The translations under genes were made by a program, and so were the position numbers. This document shows, one piece after another, positions 34,039 through 43,250 of a DNA stretch of 64,000 bases. Within the stretch, counting starts at the first letter, position 1; every line of letters begins with the position of its first letter. The notes below the pieces were generated by a model. That model was not told the DNA's origin and searched no databases. It saw nothing but the letters and a program-made list of their open reading frames with translations. This DNA comes from Natrinema saccharevitans (lineage in GTDB: Archaea > Halobacteriota > Halobacteria > Halobacteriales > Natrialbaceae). The DNA is taken from NCBI RefSeq assembly GCF_001953745.1, contig NZ_LWLN01000001.1, positions 744,001 to 808,000 on the forward strand, read 5' to 3'.

Positions 34039-35073
34039 ATGAGCGACTCCGCGACTCCCGGGGCCGACGGTGCGAGCGTCGACGCCGACGACGGGGACGG
34101 TGACGACGGCGGACCGGCACAGGTCTCGAGCCCGGACTACCACAGCGAGAACCACACGGCCGCCCAGACCTGCGGCTGGACGGCCAACGCCGTCCGCGGC
34201 GAGGGGAAGTGTTACAAAAACATCTTCTACGGCATCGAGTCCCACCGTTGCATCCAGATGACGCCGGTGGTCAAGTGCAACGAACGCTGCGTCTTCTGCT
34301 GGCGCGACCACCAGGGCCACGCCTACGAGATGGACGACGTCGCGTGGGACGACCCCGAGGCGGTCGTCGACGCCTCGATCCGGCTTCAGAAGAAGTTGCT
34401 CTCGGGCTTCGGCGGCAACGACGAGGTCCCCCGCGAGGTGTTCGAACAAGCCATGGAACCGCGCCACGTCGCCATCTCGCTCGACGGCGAGCCAACGCTC
34501 TACCCCTACCTGCCCGAACTCATCGAGGCCTTCCACGACCGCGATATCACCACCTTCCTCGTCTCGAACGGCACTCGTCCCGAAGTGCTTCGGGAGTGTG
34601 ACCCGACGCAGCTGTACGTCAGCGTCGACGCGCCCGAACGCCACACCTTCGATCAGGTCGTCGGCGCGATGGAGGACGACGCCTGGGAACGGCTGCTCGA
34701 GACGATGGAGGTCCTCGCCGAGAAGGACGAGACCCGGACCGTCCTCCGGACGACGCTCGTCGGGGGCGAGAACATGCACCATCCGGACTGGTACGCGGGG
34801 TTCTACCAGCAGGCCGATCCGGACTTCATCGAACTGAAGGCGTACATGCACGTCGGCCACTCGCAGGGCCGACTCGACCGCTCGGCGATGCCCGACCACG
34901 AAGACGTCGTGCAATTCGCCGAGCAGGTGGGCGAACACATGCCGGAGTTCGACGAGCTGAAGCAGGTCCCGGCCTCCCGCGTCGCCTTGCTCGCCAAGAC
35001 CGGCGACACGTGGGTTCCGAAACTGAAGAAAGGCAGCGAGTTCTGGGAGCGCGATCCGGTCGTCGGCGACTGA
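34039..35073 (+). CDS. taw1: tRNA 4-demethylwyosine synthase (TYW1/Taw1)
   Basis: 344 aa, ATG 34039, after an acidic haloarchaeal leader of ~30 residues. It has the radical SAM cluster CNERCVFCW (C-x3-C-x2-C) and an auxiliary iron-sulphur region CGWTANAVRGEGKCYK / ESHRC typical of TYW1; further segments AISLDGEPTLYPYLPELI, VSNGTRPE, and YAFDQ-like elements. It forms the tricyclic 4-demethylwyosine from N1-methylguanosine-37 of tRNA-Phe using pyruvate carbons. The C-terminal KVPASRVALLAKT-like helix binds tRNA in homologues. Confidence 0.92.
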   Translation: MSDSATPGADGASVDADDGDGDDGGPAQVSSPDYHSENHTAAQTCGWTANAVRGEGKCYKNIFYGIESHRCIQMTPVVKCNERCVFCWRDHQGHAYEMDDVAWDDPEAVVDASIRLQKKLLSGFGGNDEVPREVFEQAMEPRHVAISLDGEPTLYPYLPELIEAFHDRDITTFLVSNGTRPEVLRECDPTQLYVSVDAPERHTFDQVVGAMEDDAWERLLETMEVLAEKDETRTVLRTTLVGGENMHHPDWYAGFYQQADPDFIELKAYMHVGHSQGRLDRSAMPDHEDVVQFAEQVGEHMPEFDELKQVPASRVALLAKTGDTWVPKLKKGSEFWERDPVVGD

Positions 35074-35177
35074 CCGGAGCCGCCGCGCCGACCGTCGCCC
35101 GATCGCTCCCGATCGAGACCAGCACCGCGCTCGCGATGGCGATAACACTTAGGTACCGGACAGATCAACCTTCGATA

Positions 35178-35981
35178 GTGACCCTTCGATCGTTCATCGA
35201 TAACACGGGTTCGCCCGATCGGACGATTGCGGTCGTCGCAGACGACACTGGGGGGCCGTTCGAGGACATGCTCGCCGAGGCGTTTCCCGACCAGCAGATC
35301 GGCGTCGAGCGGACTGAAGCCAGTGCCATCGGTACCGATCTCGCCCCCGAGATCGACGACGCACTCGCGGCCGCGGGCGATACGGCCGTGTTGCTCGAGG
35401 ACGGCGAGCCGATCGCGGCCTCCCCGATGGACGAGCTGTACGACGCGATCCTCGCGATCAACTCCGACCTGTTCGTCACCGGAGCGCGCGGCGTGGGCGA
35501 GATCGAGTTCCCCGACGTGCTGGCGGGGCTGGAAGGGACCCGGCTCCGGCTGCGTGGGTATCCGCTCGCGCACAAGGAGAAGCTCCTGTTGATCGTCGTC
35601 TCGCGGTACATCGAACAGCGGGCCTGGGCGGCCGGCCGCGGCACGTTATACAGCGCGTTCCAGCGGCTCTCGCGCATCGACGACGAGATCGGGACCTACG
35701 AGACCTACGCGAAACTCGCCGAAACCGACGTCGACGTTCACGTCTACGGGATCGACGACGGCTGCCCGCCCGAACTGGGTACGACGATTCACACCGGGAC
35801 GGGGCCGGAGTATCGGGACGGCTGGTTCGTCATCTACGACCCCGACGATCGTACGGCACCCGACGCCGTCGGCACCGCACTCGTCTGTCTCGAGACCGAA
35901 CCCCGCGTCTGGGACGCCGTCTGGACGACCGAACCCGACCGCGTCGCACGGATCGAGGACTACGTCGCGCGGGAGCTGTAG
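35178..35981 (+). CDS. DICT sensory domain protein
   Basis: 267 aa from GTG 35178 (an in-frame ATG at 35136 is the alternative). The conserved block LAHKEKLLLIVVSRYIEQRAWAAG ... TLYSAFQRLSRIDDEIGTYETYAKLAE ... VHVYGIDD (~130-195) matches the DICT domain first described from diguanylate-cyclase and light-sensing two-component systems. No kinase, HTH or GGDEF domain is attached, so it is a stand-alone DICT protein as common in haloarchaea. The N-terminal part has a short alpha/beta segment (RTIAVVADDT). Ligand or signal unknown. Confidence 0.75.
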   Translation: MTLRSFIDNTGSPDRTIAVVADDTGGPFEDMLAEAFPDQQIGVERTEASAIGTDLAPEIDDALAAAGDTAVLLEDGEPIAASPMDELYDAILAINSDLFVTGARGVGEIEFPDVLAGLEGTRLRLRGYPLAHKEKLLLIVVSRYIEQRAWAAGRGTLYSAFQRLSRIDDEIGTYETYAKLAETDVDVHVYGIDDGCPPELGTTIHTGTGPEYRDGWFVIYDPDDRTAPDAVGTALVCLETEPRVWDAVWTTEPDRVARIEDYVAREL

Positions 35982-36125
35982 CCCGACCGATCACGGGAGG
36001 CGGTGGGTTTTTCCGTCCGGTCACCAATTCCGGAGTACGCGATAAACGATCGTGAACACCGTCACAGTTTCGTTACGCATGCCACATTCGGTATGCTTTT
36101 ACCGGCATGGGCAATAAGGACGGGT

Positions 36126-36833
36126 ATGTCAGTACGCACTGCGTCCGCCGTCGGGCACGACGAACTCGCCGTGCTCAAACTCCTCGCGCTCGAGGGCGGG
36201 ATCGAGGGCGACGTCAAGATCTCCTGTTCTCGCCTCGCCGATCGGCTCGACGCCTCGAACCAGACCGCCTCGCGACGCCTCCAGCGACTCGAGAGCGCCG
36301 ACCTGCTCGAGCGCGACACCGTCAGCGACGGCCAGTGGGTCGCGATCACCGACGACGGCGAGCGAGCCCTCCACGCCGAGTACGAGGACTACCGGCGGAT
36401 CTTCGAGACGGACTCACAGATCTCGCTCGAGGGGACCATCACGAGCGGGATGGGCGAGGGCCGACACTACATCTCCCTGCCGGGCTACCAGCGCCAGTTC
36501 GAGGACCGGCTCGGCTACGAGCCGTTCCCCGGGACCCTCAACGTCGACCTGCGCGAGGACAGCGTCCGCCGGCGAAGCGCGATGGCCTCCCTCGAACCCG
36601 TCCCGATCGACGGCTGGGAGTCCGACGACCGGACCTACGGCCCCGCCGTCTGTTACCCCGCGACGATCGAGACCGCCGACGGCGAGACCTACGACGAGGC
36701 CTACACCATCGCCCCCGAACGCACCCACCACGACGACGACCAGCTCGAGGTGATCGCCCCCGCCAAGCTGCGCGACGAACTCGACCTCGAGGACGGCGAT
36801 CACGTCACCGTCTCGGTGGGTGATCGCGAATGA
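36126..36833 (+). CDS. rbkR: RbkR: winged-helix regulator fused to CTP-dependent riboflavin kinase
   Basis: 235 aa, ATG 36126. Residues 1-85 form a winged helix ([44 protein letters not shown]) and 95-235 the DUF120 kinase ([36 protein letters not shown]), which uses CTP rather than ATP to make FMN. Such fusions were shown to regulate archaeal riboflavin genes and to respond to FMN. An imperfect inverted repeat GCATGCC(ACATTC)GGTATGC at 36077-36096, about 30-49 bp upstream of the ATG, could be its operator. The ATGA overlap with ribB makes a two-gene operon. Confidence 0.92.
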   Translation: MSVRTASAVGHDELAVLKLLALEGGIEGDVKISCSRLADRLDASNQTASRRLQRLESADLLERDTVSDGQWVAITDDGERALHAEYEDYRRIFETDSQISLEGTITSGMGEGRHYISLPGYQRQFEDRLGYEPFPGTLNVDLREDSVRRRSAMASLEPVPIDGWESDDRTYGPAVCYPATIETADGETYDEAYTIAPERTHHDDDQLEVIAPAKLRDELDLEDGDHVTVSVGDRE

Positions 36834-37537
36834 CCGGCCACCACGCCGGTCCCCGATCGAACGCCGACAGCGGTGCGGGTGCCGGGCCGGCTGCTGATGC
36901 GTTCGATCACGCCCTCGAGTCGCTTCGAGCGGGTGAGCCGATCCTCGTCCACGACGCGGCCGACCGCGAGGGCGAGACGGACCTGATCTACCACGCCGAC
37001 GCCGTCACTCCCGAGGCCGTGGCCCGACTGCGCAACGACGCCGGCGGACTGATCTGCGTCGCGCTGGGCTACGAGATCGCCGAGGCGTTCGACCTCCCGT
37101 TCTATTCGGACGCGGTCGAACACCCCGCGACGGCCGACCACGAACTCGGCTACGACGACCGGTCGTCGTTCTCGCTGACGGTCAACCACCGCGACACCTA
37201 CACCGGGATCACCGACGACGACCGCTCGACGACCATCCGGGAGTTGGGCGCGGCCGCCGCCACCCCCGAGACGGTCGAGTTCGCCGACGAGTTCCGCGTC
37301 CCCGGCCACGTCCACCTGCTGAAGGGTGCGCCGGACCTGCTCTCCCAGCGCGAGGGCCACACCGAACTCGGGCTCGCACTGGCCGACACCGCGGACCTCG
37401 CGCCCGCCGTCGTCGTCTGCGAGATGCTCGACGACGAGACCGGGGACGCGCTCTCGCCGGCCGACGCCCGCACCTACGCCGACCGCCACGGCTTCGCGTA
37501 TCTCGAGGGCAGCGAGATCCTCGAGCGCTGTCGGTAG
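36830..37537 (+). CDS. ribB: 3,4-dihydroxy-2-butanone-4-phosphate synthase
   Basis: 235 aa, ATG 36830, overlapping the rbkR stop by 4 nt (ATGA). Conserved RibB elements: a short Ala/Gly-rich haloarchaeal leader, [23 protein letters not shown] (acidic metal loop DREGETD), [34 protein letters not shown] (substrate loop), and the C-terminal [13 protein letters not shown] with its Glu/His pair. It forms the four-carbon precursor of riboflavin from ribulose-5-phosphate. Coupled translation with rbkR supports common regulation by FMN status. Confidence 0.93.
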   Translation: MTGHHAGPRSNADSGAGAGPAADAFDHALESLRAGEPILVHDAADREGETDLIYHADAVTPEAVARLRNDAGGLICVALGYEIAEAFDLPFYSDAVEHPATADHELGYDDRSSFSLTVNHRDTYTGITDDDRSTTIRELGAAAATPETVEFADEFRVPGHVHLLKGAPDLLSQREGHTELGLALADTADLAPAVVVCEMLDDETGDALSPADARTYADRHGFAYLEGSEILERCR

Positions 37538-37651
37538 GGCTCTTCGCCGATTTCGTCCCCATCTATAGCAGCGCCGTCTGGAGTCGACGACAGCGGGAGT
37601 CTCGAGCGGAACCACGAACACTTAGTACGGTGGCTTGTAACATTCTCGATC

Positions 37652-38590
37652 ATGGGATTCGACGAGATGGACGTCGACACGATCTGGATGGACGGCGAGT
37701 TCGTCGACTGGGACGACGCGCAGATCCACGTTCTCACGCACGGGCTCCACTACGGCAGCGGCGTCTTCGAGGGCGCGCGCTGTTACGACACCGCGAACGG
37801 GCCGGCGCTCTTTCGCTGGGAGGAACACCTCGATCGGCTCTTCCAGTCCGCCAAGCCCTACGAGATGGACATCGAGTACACGAAAGAGGAACTCACCGCG
37901 GCGACGAAGGAACTCATCCAGCGCCAGGAGCTGCGGTCGTGTTACATCCGCCCGGTCGCCTTCTACGGCTACAACTCGCTGGGAGTCAGTCCGAAGGACT
38001 GTCCGACCCGCACCGCCATCGCCGCCTGGCCGTGGGGTGCCTACCTCGGCGAGGACGCCCTCGAGAACGGCATCGACGTGATGATCTCCTCGTGGCGGAA
38101 ACACGCCTCGAGCCAGATCCCGACCAACGCCAAGACCACGGGCCTGTACGTCAACAGCATGCTCGCGGGCGAGGAGGCCCGCCGGAACGGCTACGCGGAG
38201 GCGATCGTCCTCAACAAGGAGGGCAACGTCGCCGAAGGCCCCGGCGAGAACGTCTTCCTCGTGCGCGACGACGAGATCTACACGCCCGGCCTCTCGGAGT
38301 CGATCCTCGACGGGATCACCCGCGATGCGGTCATTCGGATCGCCGAGGAACTCGGCTACACCGTCCACGACAACGTCTCGATCTCGCGGGGCGAACTCAA
38401 CACCGCCGACGAACTGTTCTTCACCGGCTCGGCCGCCGAAGTTACGCCGATCCGGAAGGTCGACAACGTCGTCGTCGGGAACGGCTCCCGCGGCCCCGTC
38501 ACCGAGGAGATCCAACAGCAGTTCTTCGACATCGTCGAGCAGGGTCCCGAAGAGTACGACGAGTGGTTCGAGTTCGTCGACGTCGAATAG
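37652..38590 (+). CDS. ilvE: Branched-chain amino-acid aminotransferase
   Basis: 312 aa, ATG 37652. Fold-type IV PLP enzyme: DAQIHVLTHGLHYGSGVFEGARCY (~20-45), SSWRKHASSQIPTNAKTTGLYVNSMLA with the PLP-binding Lys near residue 160, EGNVAEGPGENVFLV (aminotransferase class IV signature) and LFFTGSAAEVTPI. It transfers the amino group from branched-chain amino acids to 2-oxoglutarate. No operon partner is visible; a GC-rich hairpin field lies downstream. Confidence 0.92.
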   Translation: MGFDEMDVDTIWMDGEFVDWDDAQIHVLTHGLHYGSGVFEGARCYDTANGPALFRWEEHLDRLFQSAKPYEMDIEYTKEELTAATKELIQRQELRSCYIRPVAFYGYNSLGVSPKDCPTRTAIAAWPWGAYLGEDALENGIDVMISSWRKHASSQIPTNAKTTGLYVNSMLAGEEARRNGYAEAIVLNKEGNVAEGPGENVFLVRDDEIYTPGLSESILDGITRDAVIRIAEELGYTVHDNVSISRGELNTADELFFTGSAAEVTPIRKVDNVVVGNGSRGPVTEEIQQQFFDIVEQGPEEYDEWFEFVDVE

Positions 38591-38993
38591 CGGCGCTCGA
38601 GTCGGTTTAGATCGGTTCTCATCTGTTTTGGAGGGGGCGTTTTACTTCGAGAAACTGATTCTCGTGGCCGGGAGCGCGCCTCGAGCAGATGCGAGAGGCG
38701 CGCGACTCGGGGGAGGGCAGGCGGCTCCCCTCACCGACCGCGAGTGAGCGCCGCAGGCGCGAACGAGCGGGCCGACGACTGACGTGGAGCGAACGAAAGC
38801 GCGGCGCGAAGCGCCGCGTATAGACGAGCGGCGTAAGCCGCGAGTCGAGTGAGCGGAACGGAAGGAGAAGCGCTTTTCATCGAAGCTGAGCGGGATCGAA
38901 GATCCCGCGAGGTCCAAAAGAGCGCCTCGCGCTCTTTTGAAGATTTTCCCGAGGGTGCGCCGCAGGCGCGCACGCAGAGTAAAACTTCGTCGC
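38591..38993. other. Non-coding spacer: cluster of short perfect hairpins
   Basis: Nothing here looks coding. About 300 bp (38670-38975) contain repeated perfect inverted repeats with tiny loops: 38674-38682/38695-38703 (9-bp arms), 38748-38760 (GCGCC-GCA-GGCGC), 38800-38818 (8-bp arms, GAA loop), 38828-38841 (5-bp arms, GTAA loop), 38890-38908 (8-bp arms, GAA loop), 38916-38938 (10-bp arms, CTC loop; left arm starts AAAA and right arm ends TTTT) and 38957-38969 (again GCGCC-GCA-GGCGC). Possible terminators, a structured RNA or an ssDNA hairpin field; the long ORFs through it are chance GC-rich frames. Confidence 0.75.
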
Positions 38994-39683
38994 TTAGTCG
39001 TCGTTGGATCCGGTCCGCCCCGTCTCGTCGATGACGTCGATCGAGATGCCGGCGTCCATCCCCCGGTGGTTCGCGTCGCCGAAGCCGGCGCTGAGGACCC
39101 GCGTCAGGGCGTCCTCGACGTCTTCCTCGAGTTCGGTGATCTCGTCGGACTCGACCTCGACGACGTAGCCGGTCGTGATGTTTGGCGACGTCGGCAAAAA
39201 CAGCACCTCGCGCCCGTCGTCGGTCACCTTGCCGGTCTTGAAGGCGGTCATCCGGAGCCCCTCCCAAGTCTCGATCTTGACCGGCTTCTGCAGCGATTCC
39301 TGCTCGCCGAAGGCCGTCTCGGCGGCCATCTTCGAGGCGTTGTAGACCACCCGCATCACCGGCACGCGGTTCGCGATGTTGTCGACGAGTCGTTCGACGA
39401 GTCCGCCGACGGTCGTCCGCATGAGATAGCCGACCGAGAACGTCAGAATGACGAAGACGGTCAGCGCGACGACGACGCGGAGGAACTGGGCGATCTGCTC
39501 GCGGGTCTGGACCGCCTGTTGACCGTCGCCGGGGATAAACGCCTCGAGCGCGGCCGCGTCGAGAATGAGCCCGGGCGTCAGTCCGGCGACGAGTCCGTAG
39601 AGCCAGTAGAGCGCATAGAGCGTGACCAATATCGGGCCGAGAACGATCAGCCCGCTCGCGAAGTCCCGCTTCCACGAAGCCAT
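38994..39683 (-). CDS. DUF502 family membrane protein
   Basis: 229 aa, ATG 39683. DUF502 pattern: WKRDFASGLIVLGPILVTLYALYWLYGL (TM ~10-35), VVVALTVFVILTFSVGYLMR (TM ~70-90), the conserved RVPVMRVVYNASKMAAETAF and VLFLPTSPNITTGYVVEVESD. Such proteins are found in bacteria and haloarchaea (plant COV1 is related); no function is fixed. It transcribes towards ilvE and is head-to-head with the MFS gene at 39831. Confidence 0.82.
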   Translation of the reverse strand: MASWKRDFASGLIVLGPILVTLYALYWLYGLVAGLTPGLILDAAALEAFIPGDGQQAVQTREQIAQFLRVVVALTVFVILTFSVGYLMRTTVGGLVERLVDNIANRVPVMRVVYNASKMAAETAFGEQESLQKPVKIETWEGLRMTAFKTGKVTDDGREVLFLPTSPNITTGYVVEVESDEITELEEDVEDALTRVLSAGFGDANHRGMDAGISIDVIDETGRTGSNDD

Positions 39684-39830
39684 TATCCCCTATCTCACAC
39701 TGCGTGCTAATGAGCCCTTCCCTTCGGTCGATACTGTCAGTCGAACGCGACTGTTCCGTGCCGGCAGTCCGAGCCGGCGACGCCGGCGTCACGGACAAAT
39801 TTCAAGCCAGTAGCCCGACCATCGAGAGGC

Positions 39831-41204
39831 ATGAGCCTCGAGAAGGAGTCGTCCGAGGGGGCCGACCCGCTCGATCCGTTCCGACAGTTCGTCTCGCTCG
39901 AGCGGGACGTGTTGGTCCTCTCGGTGGCGATGTTCGCGTTCAGTCTGGGGTTTCAGATGACGAGTCGGTACATGGGCGAGTACCTGTACGCGCTCGGGGC
40001 CTCGGGGCTGGTCGTGGGGCTGTTCGGCTCGTTCGGGAACGTGATCAGCGCGGTGTATCCCTACCCCGGCGGCGCGGTCTCGGACCGGATCGGCTCGCGG
40101 GCGGCGTTGACTGCCTTCGGGCTGTGTTCGACGGTCGGGTTCGGCGTCTGGCTCGTCGCCCCGGCGCTGGCGGACGTCTCGGTCGGCCCGACCTCGCTTG
40201 CGGTCGTCGCGGTCTTTCTCGGGCTCGTCCTCGCGCAGGCCTGGAAGTCCTTCGGGCTCGGGGCGACGTTCGCTATCGTCAAGCAAGCCGTTCCCCCGTC
40301 GCGGCTGGCGGCCGGCTTCGCCAGCACCGAGACGTTCCGCCGGACGGCCTTTCTCGTCGGCCCGCTGCTGGCCGCCGCGCTCTTCTACCCGTTCGGCTCG
40401 AGCGACGGCGGCGTCGTCACCGCCTTCCAGTTGATCCTGGTCGCCGCGGTCGTCTTCGGTGCGCTTGGAACGCTGGTCCAGCACCGGCTCTACGACCCCG
40501 CTGGCGACGACATCGGTTCGGAGTTCGAGGGCGTCACGCAGTTGCTCGCCGACCTCCGGGCGCTGCCCGCGGAACTGCGCCCGCTGCTAGTTGCAGACAC
40601 GCTCGTCCGCTTCGCAAACGGAATGGTCTACGTCTTCTTCGTCATCGTCGTCACGCGCTTTCTCGAGGTCGGGCTCACGGTGTCGCTGCCGGCGGTGGGC
40701 ACGCTCGAGCTCTCGCCGCAGTCGTACTTCGGGGTGTTGCTGGGGCTCGAGATGCTCGTCGCCCTGCTGACGATGGTTCCGGTCGCGAAAGCAGCCGAAC
40801 GCGTCGGGCTCAAGCCGGTCGTCGCACTCGGGTTCGTGGTCTACGCGGTCTTCCCGATCCTGCTGATCAACGCGCCCCCGGACGCGGCCGTCCTCGCCGT
40901 TCTCTTCGCCTTCTCCGGGCTCAGATTCGCCGGGCTGCCGGCTCACAAGGCGCTGATCGTCGGCCCCGCCGAACGGGGTACCGGCGGCCGGGTTACGGGC
41001 GCGTACTACCTGCTTCGGAACCTGATCGTGATCCCCAGCGCCGCGCTGGGCGGTCTGCTCTGGGACGGCATTTCCAACCCCTTGACCGGTGTCGAACTGT
41101 TCCCCGGCGACCCGGTCGTCGCCTTCACCGTCGCGACCGCGATCGGAGTGGTCGGGGCGGGCTATTTCCTCCTGTTCGGCGAGGAATTCGAGGCCTATCG
41201 GTGA
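39831..41204 (+). CDS. MFS transporter
   Basis: 457 aa, ATG 39831. About twelve hydrophobic segments; the first-loop motif A region is GGAVSDRIGSRAALTAFG (~80-97), the usual G-x-x-x-D-R-x-G-R loop in slightly altered form. A short acidic N-terminal tail precedes TM1 (LSVAMFAFSLGFQMTSRYMG). The family ranges from drug export to sugar uptake; no substrate can be assigned. Head-to-tail converging with the SpoIIM-type gene, whose stop is 37 bp downstream. Confidence 0.8.
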   Translation: MSLEKESSEGADPLDPFRQFVSLERDVLVLSVAMFAFSLGFQMTSRYMGEYLYALGASGLVVGLFGSFGNVISAVYPYPGGAVSDRIGSRAALTAFGLCSTVGFGVWLVAPALADVSVGPTSLAVVAVFLGLVLAQAWKSFGLGATFAIVKQAVPPSRLAAGFASTETFRRTAFLVGPLLAAALFYPFGSSDGGVVTAFQLILVAAVVFGALGTLVQHRLYDPAGDDIGSEFEGVTQLLADLRALPAELRPLLVADTLVRFANGMVYVFFVIVVTRFLEVGLTVSLPAVGTLELSPQSYFGVLLGLEMLVALLTMVPVAKAAERVGLKPVVALGFVVYAVFPILLINAPPDAAVLAVLFAFSGLRFAGLPAHKALIVGPAERGTGGRVTGAYYLLRNLIVIPSAALGGLLWDGISNPLTGVELFPGDPVVAFTVATAIGVVGAGYFLLFGEEFEAYR

Positions 41205-41240
41205 GCGAACTACCGAACGCAAGAACCCCATAAACGGTTT

Positions 41241-42773
41241 CTACGGCAGGAACGGGCGGTAGTAGTACGGGCTGACGAACCCCTCGATCAGCGCCGCGAC
41301 GGCAAGTACCATCCCGATCCCGATCAAGATCCAGAACGCTCGCTCGAGGGTGTCCGCTAACTCGACTCGGCCGGCCCGTCCCCGGAGGGTCCGCCACCCG
41401 GCCGCCCCGACGGAGAGCCCGAGCGCCGCCGCGACGAGTATCGCCGGAATCTCGACGATTCCGTGGGGGGCCACGAACGCGGCCAGTTGCGTGGGATCGG
41501 CCTCGAGGCGGGCGATCGCTCCGATAAACAGACCGTTGAACAACAGCGAGACGACTGCCGGGACGGCGAGCGCGAGCCCGCCGTAGGCCGTCGAGAGCGC
41601 GACCAGCCAGTTGTTGCCGAACAGTTCGACGGCTGCTGCGGGCGGGAAATGTCCCTCGAGGCGGGCGGCGATCGAGGTCTCGACGGTGCCGGCGTAGGGG
41701 TCGGCGACGAGCCAGCCGGCCCAGAAACTCAGCCCGGCGAGGACGACGACCAGCGCGTGGGTGCCCGGATGCGAGCGGACGAACCCGGTCAGCGACGACC
41801 AGCCCCGTCCCAGGCCGGCCCCGAACTGCCCCCGGAGCGAGCGGGTCGGCGACGCGGGGGGCTCGAGCCGGCCGCGATAGCCACAGTAGACGGCCGTTTT
41901 CAGCAGATCGAGTGCCGGAAAGAGAACGAGCGACGTGGCCAGCGAGCCCAGCGCGACGACGTCGACGAGCGAGAGCAGCCCGGAGACCGTCGAGAGCGCG
42001 AGGAGCGCTCCGACGGCCATGACGTAGTAGAAGCCGGCGTCGACCGGCTGCCTGCGGACGAAGCCGGCTGCGTGCCGCAGCGAGCCGAACACGCCCGCGT
42101 CGTCGACGACGACCGCGACTGGAGCGAACGCGAACACGGCACGGATCGCGATGAGCGCGATCATCGCGACGCCGACGGCCAGCAACACGACCGGGACGGC
42201 CAGCAGACCCACCTCGCCCAGAAGCGAGACGCCGCCGGCGACCACCGCGGTCACGATACCGACGGCGACGAGGACGGCCGCCCAGCACAGTACCTCGAGG
42301 ACGAACAGGCCGAGAAAGCGCGGCCAGTACCGACGAGCGCCGGCGAGCGCGGCCACGAGCCCGCGCTCGTCCCGGAGGCGTCCGTAACAGCCCGCGAGTT
42401 GGCCCGCAGCGACGGCGGCCGACGCGAGCGCGAACAGCGCGATACTCAGGAGGACGGTTACCGCGGCGAGCGCGAGCAGCGGCGGTGCGAGGAGTTGGTC
42501 GACGACGGGTTCGAGGCCGGACGCCCACGCTTCGAACTGCTCGGGGTCGGCGTTAGGGTCGGTCGGCGGTTGCTCGAGGTCGGCCAGCTGGGTCCGGATC
42601 ATCTCGAGGCGGCCGGTCGTCGCGAGAAAGAGGTATGCGACGGCGACGGCCAGAAACGGGACGGTGCGGACGATCGCGGGGATCGACGCGCCGACGAGAT
42701 AAGCCGGCAGGAGATCGCCCGGCCGGCGACGGAGAACGGCGACGACGGCGGCGACGTAGTCGGACAGGGACAT
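41241..42773 (-). CDS. SpoIIM-type membrane protein
   Basis: 510 aa, ATG 42773. The C-terminal ~200 residues carry the stage-II-sporulation-M (DUF95) pattern: FGNNWLVALSTAYGGLALAVP, LFNGLFIGAI and VAPHGIVEIPAILVAAALGLSVG with its conserved PHG-E. The N-terminal half has a different, long set of helices (~15-300) with AAVAAGQLAGCYGRLRD, so the protein is about twice the length of a plain SpoIIM domain and likely a fusion with a DUF7544-like or related region (uncertain). Function in archaea unknown. Confidence 0.75.
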   Translation of the reverse strand: MSLSDYVAAVVAVLRRRPGDLLPAYLVGASIPAIVRTVPFLAVAVAYLFLATTGRLEMIRTQLADLEQPPTDPNADPEQFEAWASGLEPVVDQLLAPPLLALAAVTVLLSIALFALASAAVAAGQLAGCYGRLRDERGLVAALAGARRYWPRFLGLFVLEVLCWAAVLVAVGIVTAVVAGGVSLLGEVGLLAVPVVLLAVGVAMIALIAIRAVFAFAPVAVVVDDAGVFGSLRHAAGFVRRQPVDAGFYYVMAVGALLALSTVSGLLSLVDVVALGSLATSLVLFPALDLLKTAVYCGYRGRLEPPASPTRSLRGQFGAGLGRGWSSLTGFVRSHPGTHALVVVLAGLSFWAGWLVADPYAGTVETSIAARLEGHFPPAAAVELFGNNWLVALSTAYGGLALAVPAVVSLLFNGLFIGAIARLEADPTQLAAFVAPHGIVEIPAILVAAALGLSVGAAGWRTLRGRAGRVELADTLERAFWILIGIGMVLAVAALIEGFVSPYYYRPFLP

Positions 42774-42866
42774 AGCCCTCGTTTGGAGGGCGTCTCAGTT
42801 AAATGATCGTTCTCGTCGGTTGAGGAGAGCCGGCGGCTCGAGGGTCCGCCGTCCGGTCGGCTCTCG

Positions 42867-43190
42867 TTATCGGGAATACGTCTCGAGGCGGACGATCCGC
42901 TCGTCCGCGAGTTCGAAGACGTCCGCGAATTCGAAGAGCGTCGCACCGTCGTCGACGACGCGGCCTCGCACCGCGACGCGGTCGCCGTCGACGATCACGG
43001 CCGCGAGTTCGTGGCCGGTGTCCGGGTTCGGCCGCTCGTCGCGCATGAACGCGACGAACGCCGCCCGGTCGTCGAAGGTGCGGTCGGGGCGGCGCTGGAC
43101 GAACTCGGGGTCGAGGATCGACTCGAGCGCCTCGTAGTCGTGGTCGTCCAGCGCGTCGTAGTAGCGCCTGACGAGCGTGGCGGAGTTCAT
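42867..43190 (-). CDS. SnoaL-like / NTF2-fold small protein
   Basis: 107 aa, ATG 43190. The start TLVRRYYDALDDHDYEALESILDPEFVQRRPDRTFDDR is typical for NTF2-like (SnoaL/DUF4440) proteins: an N-terminal helix, a short strand and a cone-shaped pocket. Members range from isomerases and hydrolases to ligand-binding proteins; catalytic residues are not distinct here. It is preceded (on its strand) by the peroxiredoxin-fusion gene with 60 bp between. Confidence 0.7.
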   Translation of the reverse strand: MNSATLVRRYYDALDDHDYEALESILDPEFVQRRPDRTFDDRAAFVAFMRDERPNPDTGHELAAVIVDGDRVAVRGRVVDDGATLFEFADVFELADERIVRLETYSR

Positions 43191-43250
43191 ACGCGACGTT
43201 TCGTCGCAGCCGACAAAAGCGTGGGACTCTCCGATCCCCTCAGCGTGGGA

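Noticed and set aside
35982-36125. FMN riboswitch before rbkR
   Set aside because: No RFN-element pattern is seen, and regulation by the RbkR protein itself is the established archaeal mode.
37560-37620. Fourth copy of the palindromic element after ribB (starts CTATAGCAGC)
   Set aside because: Only the first ten bases match; the core GATCGCACGAC and right arm are missing.
38731-39798. Minus-strand 355-aa ORF through the hairpin field
   Set aside because: The product is Arg/Ser-rich without motifs and overlaps the DUF502 gene in another frame; the hairpins explain the GC skew.
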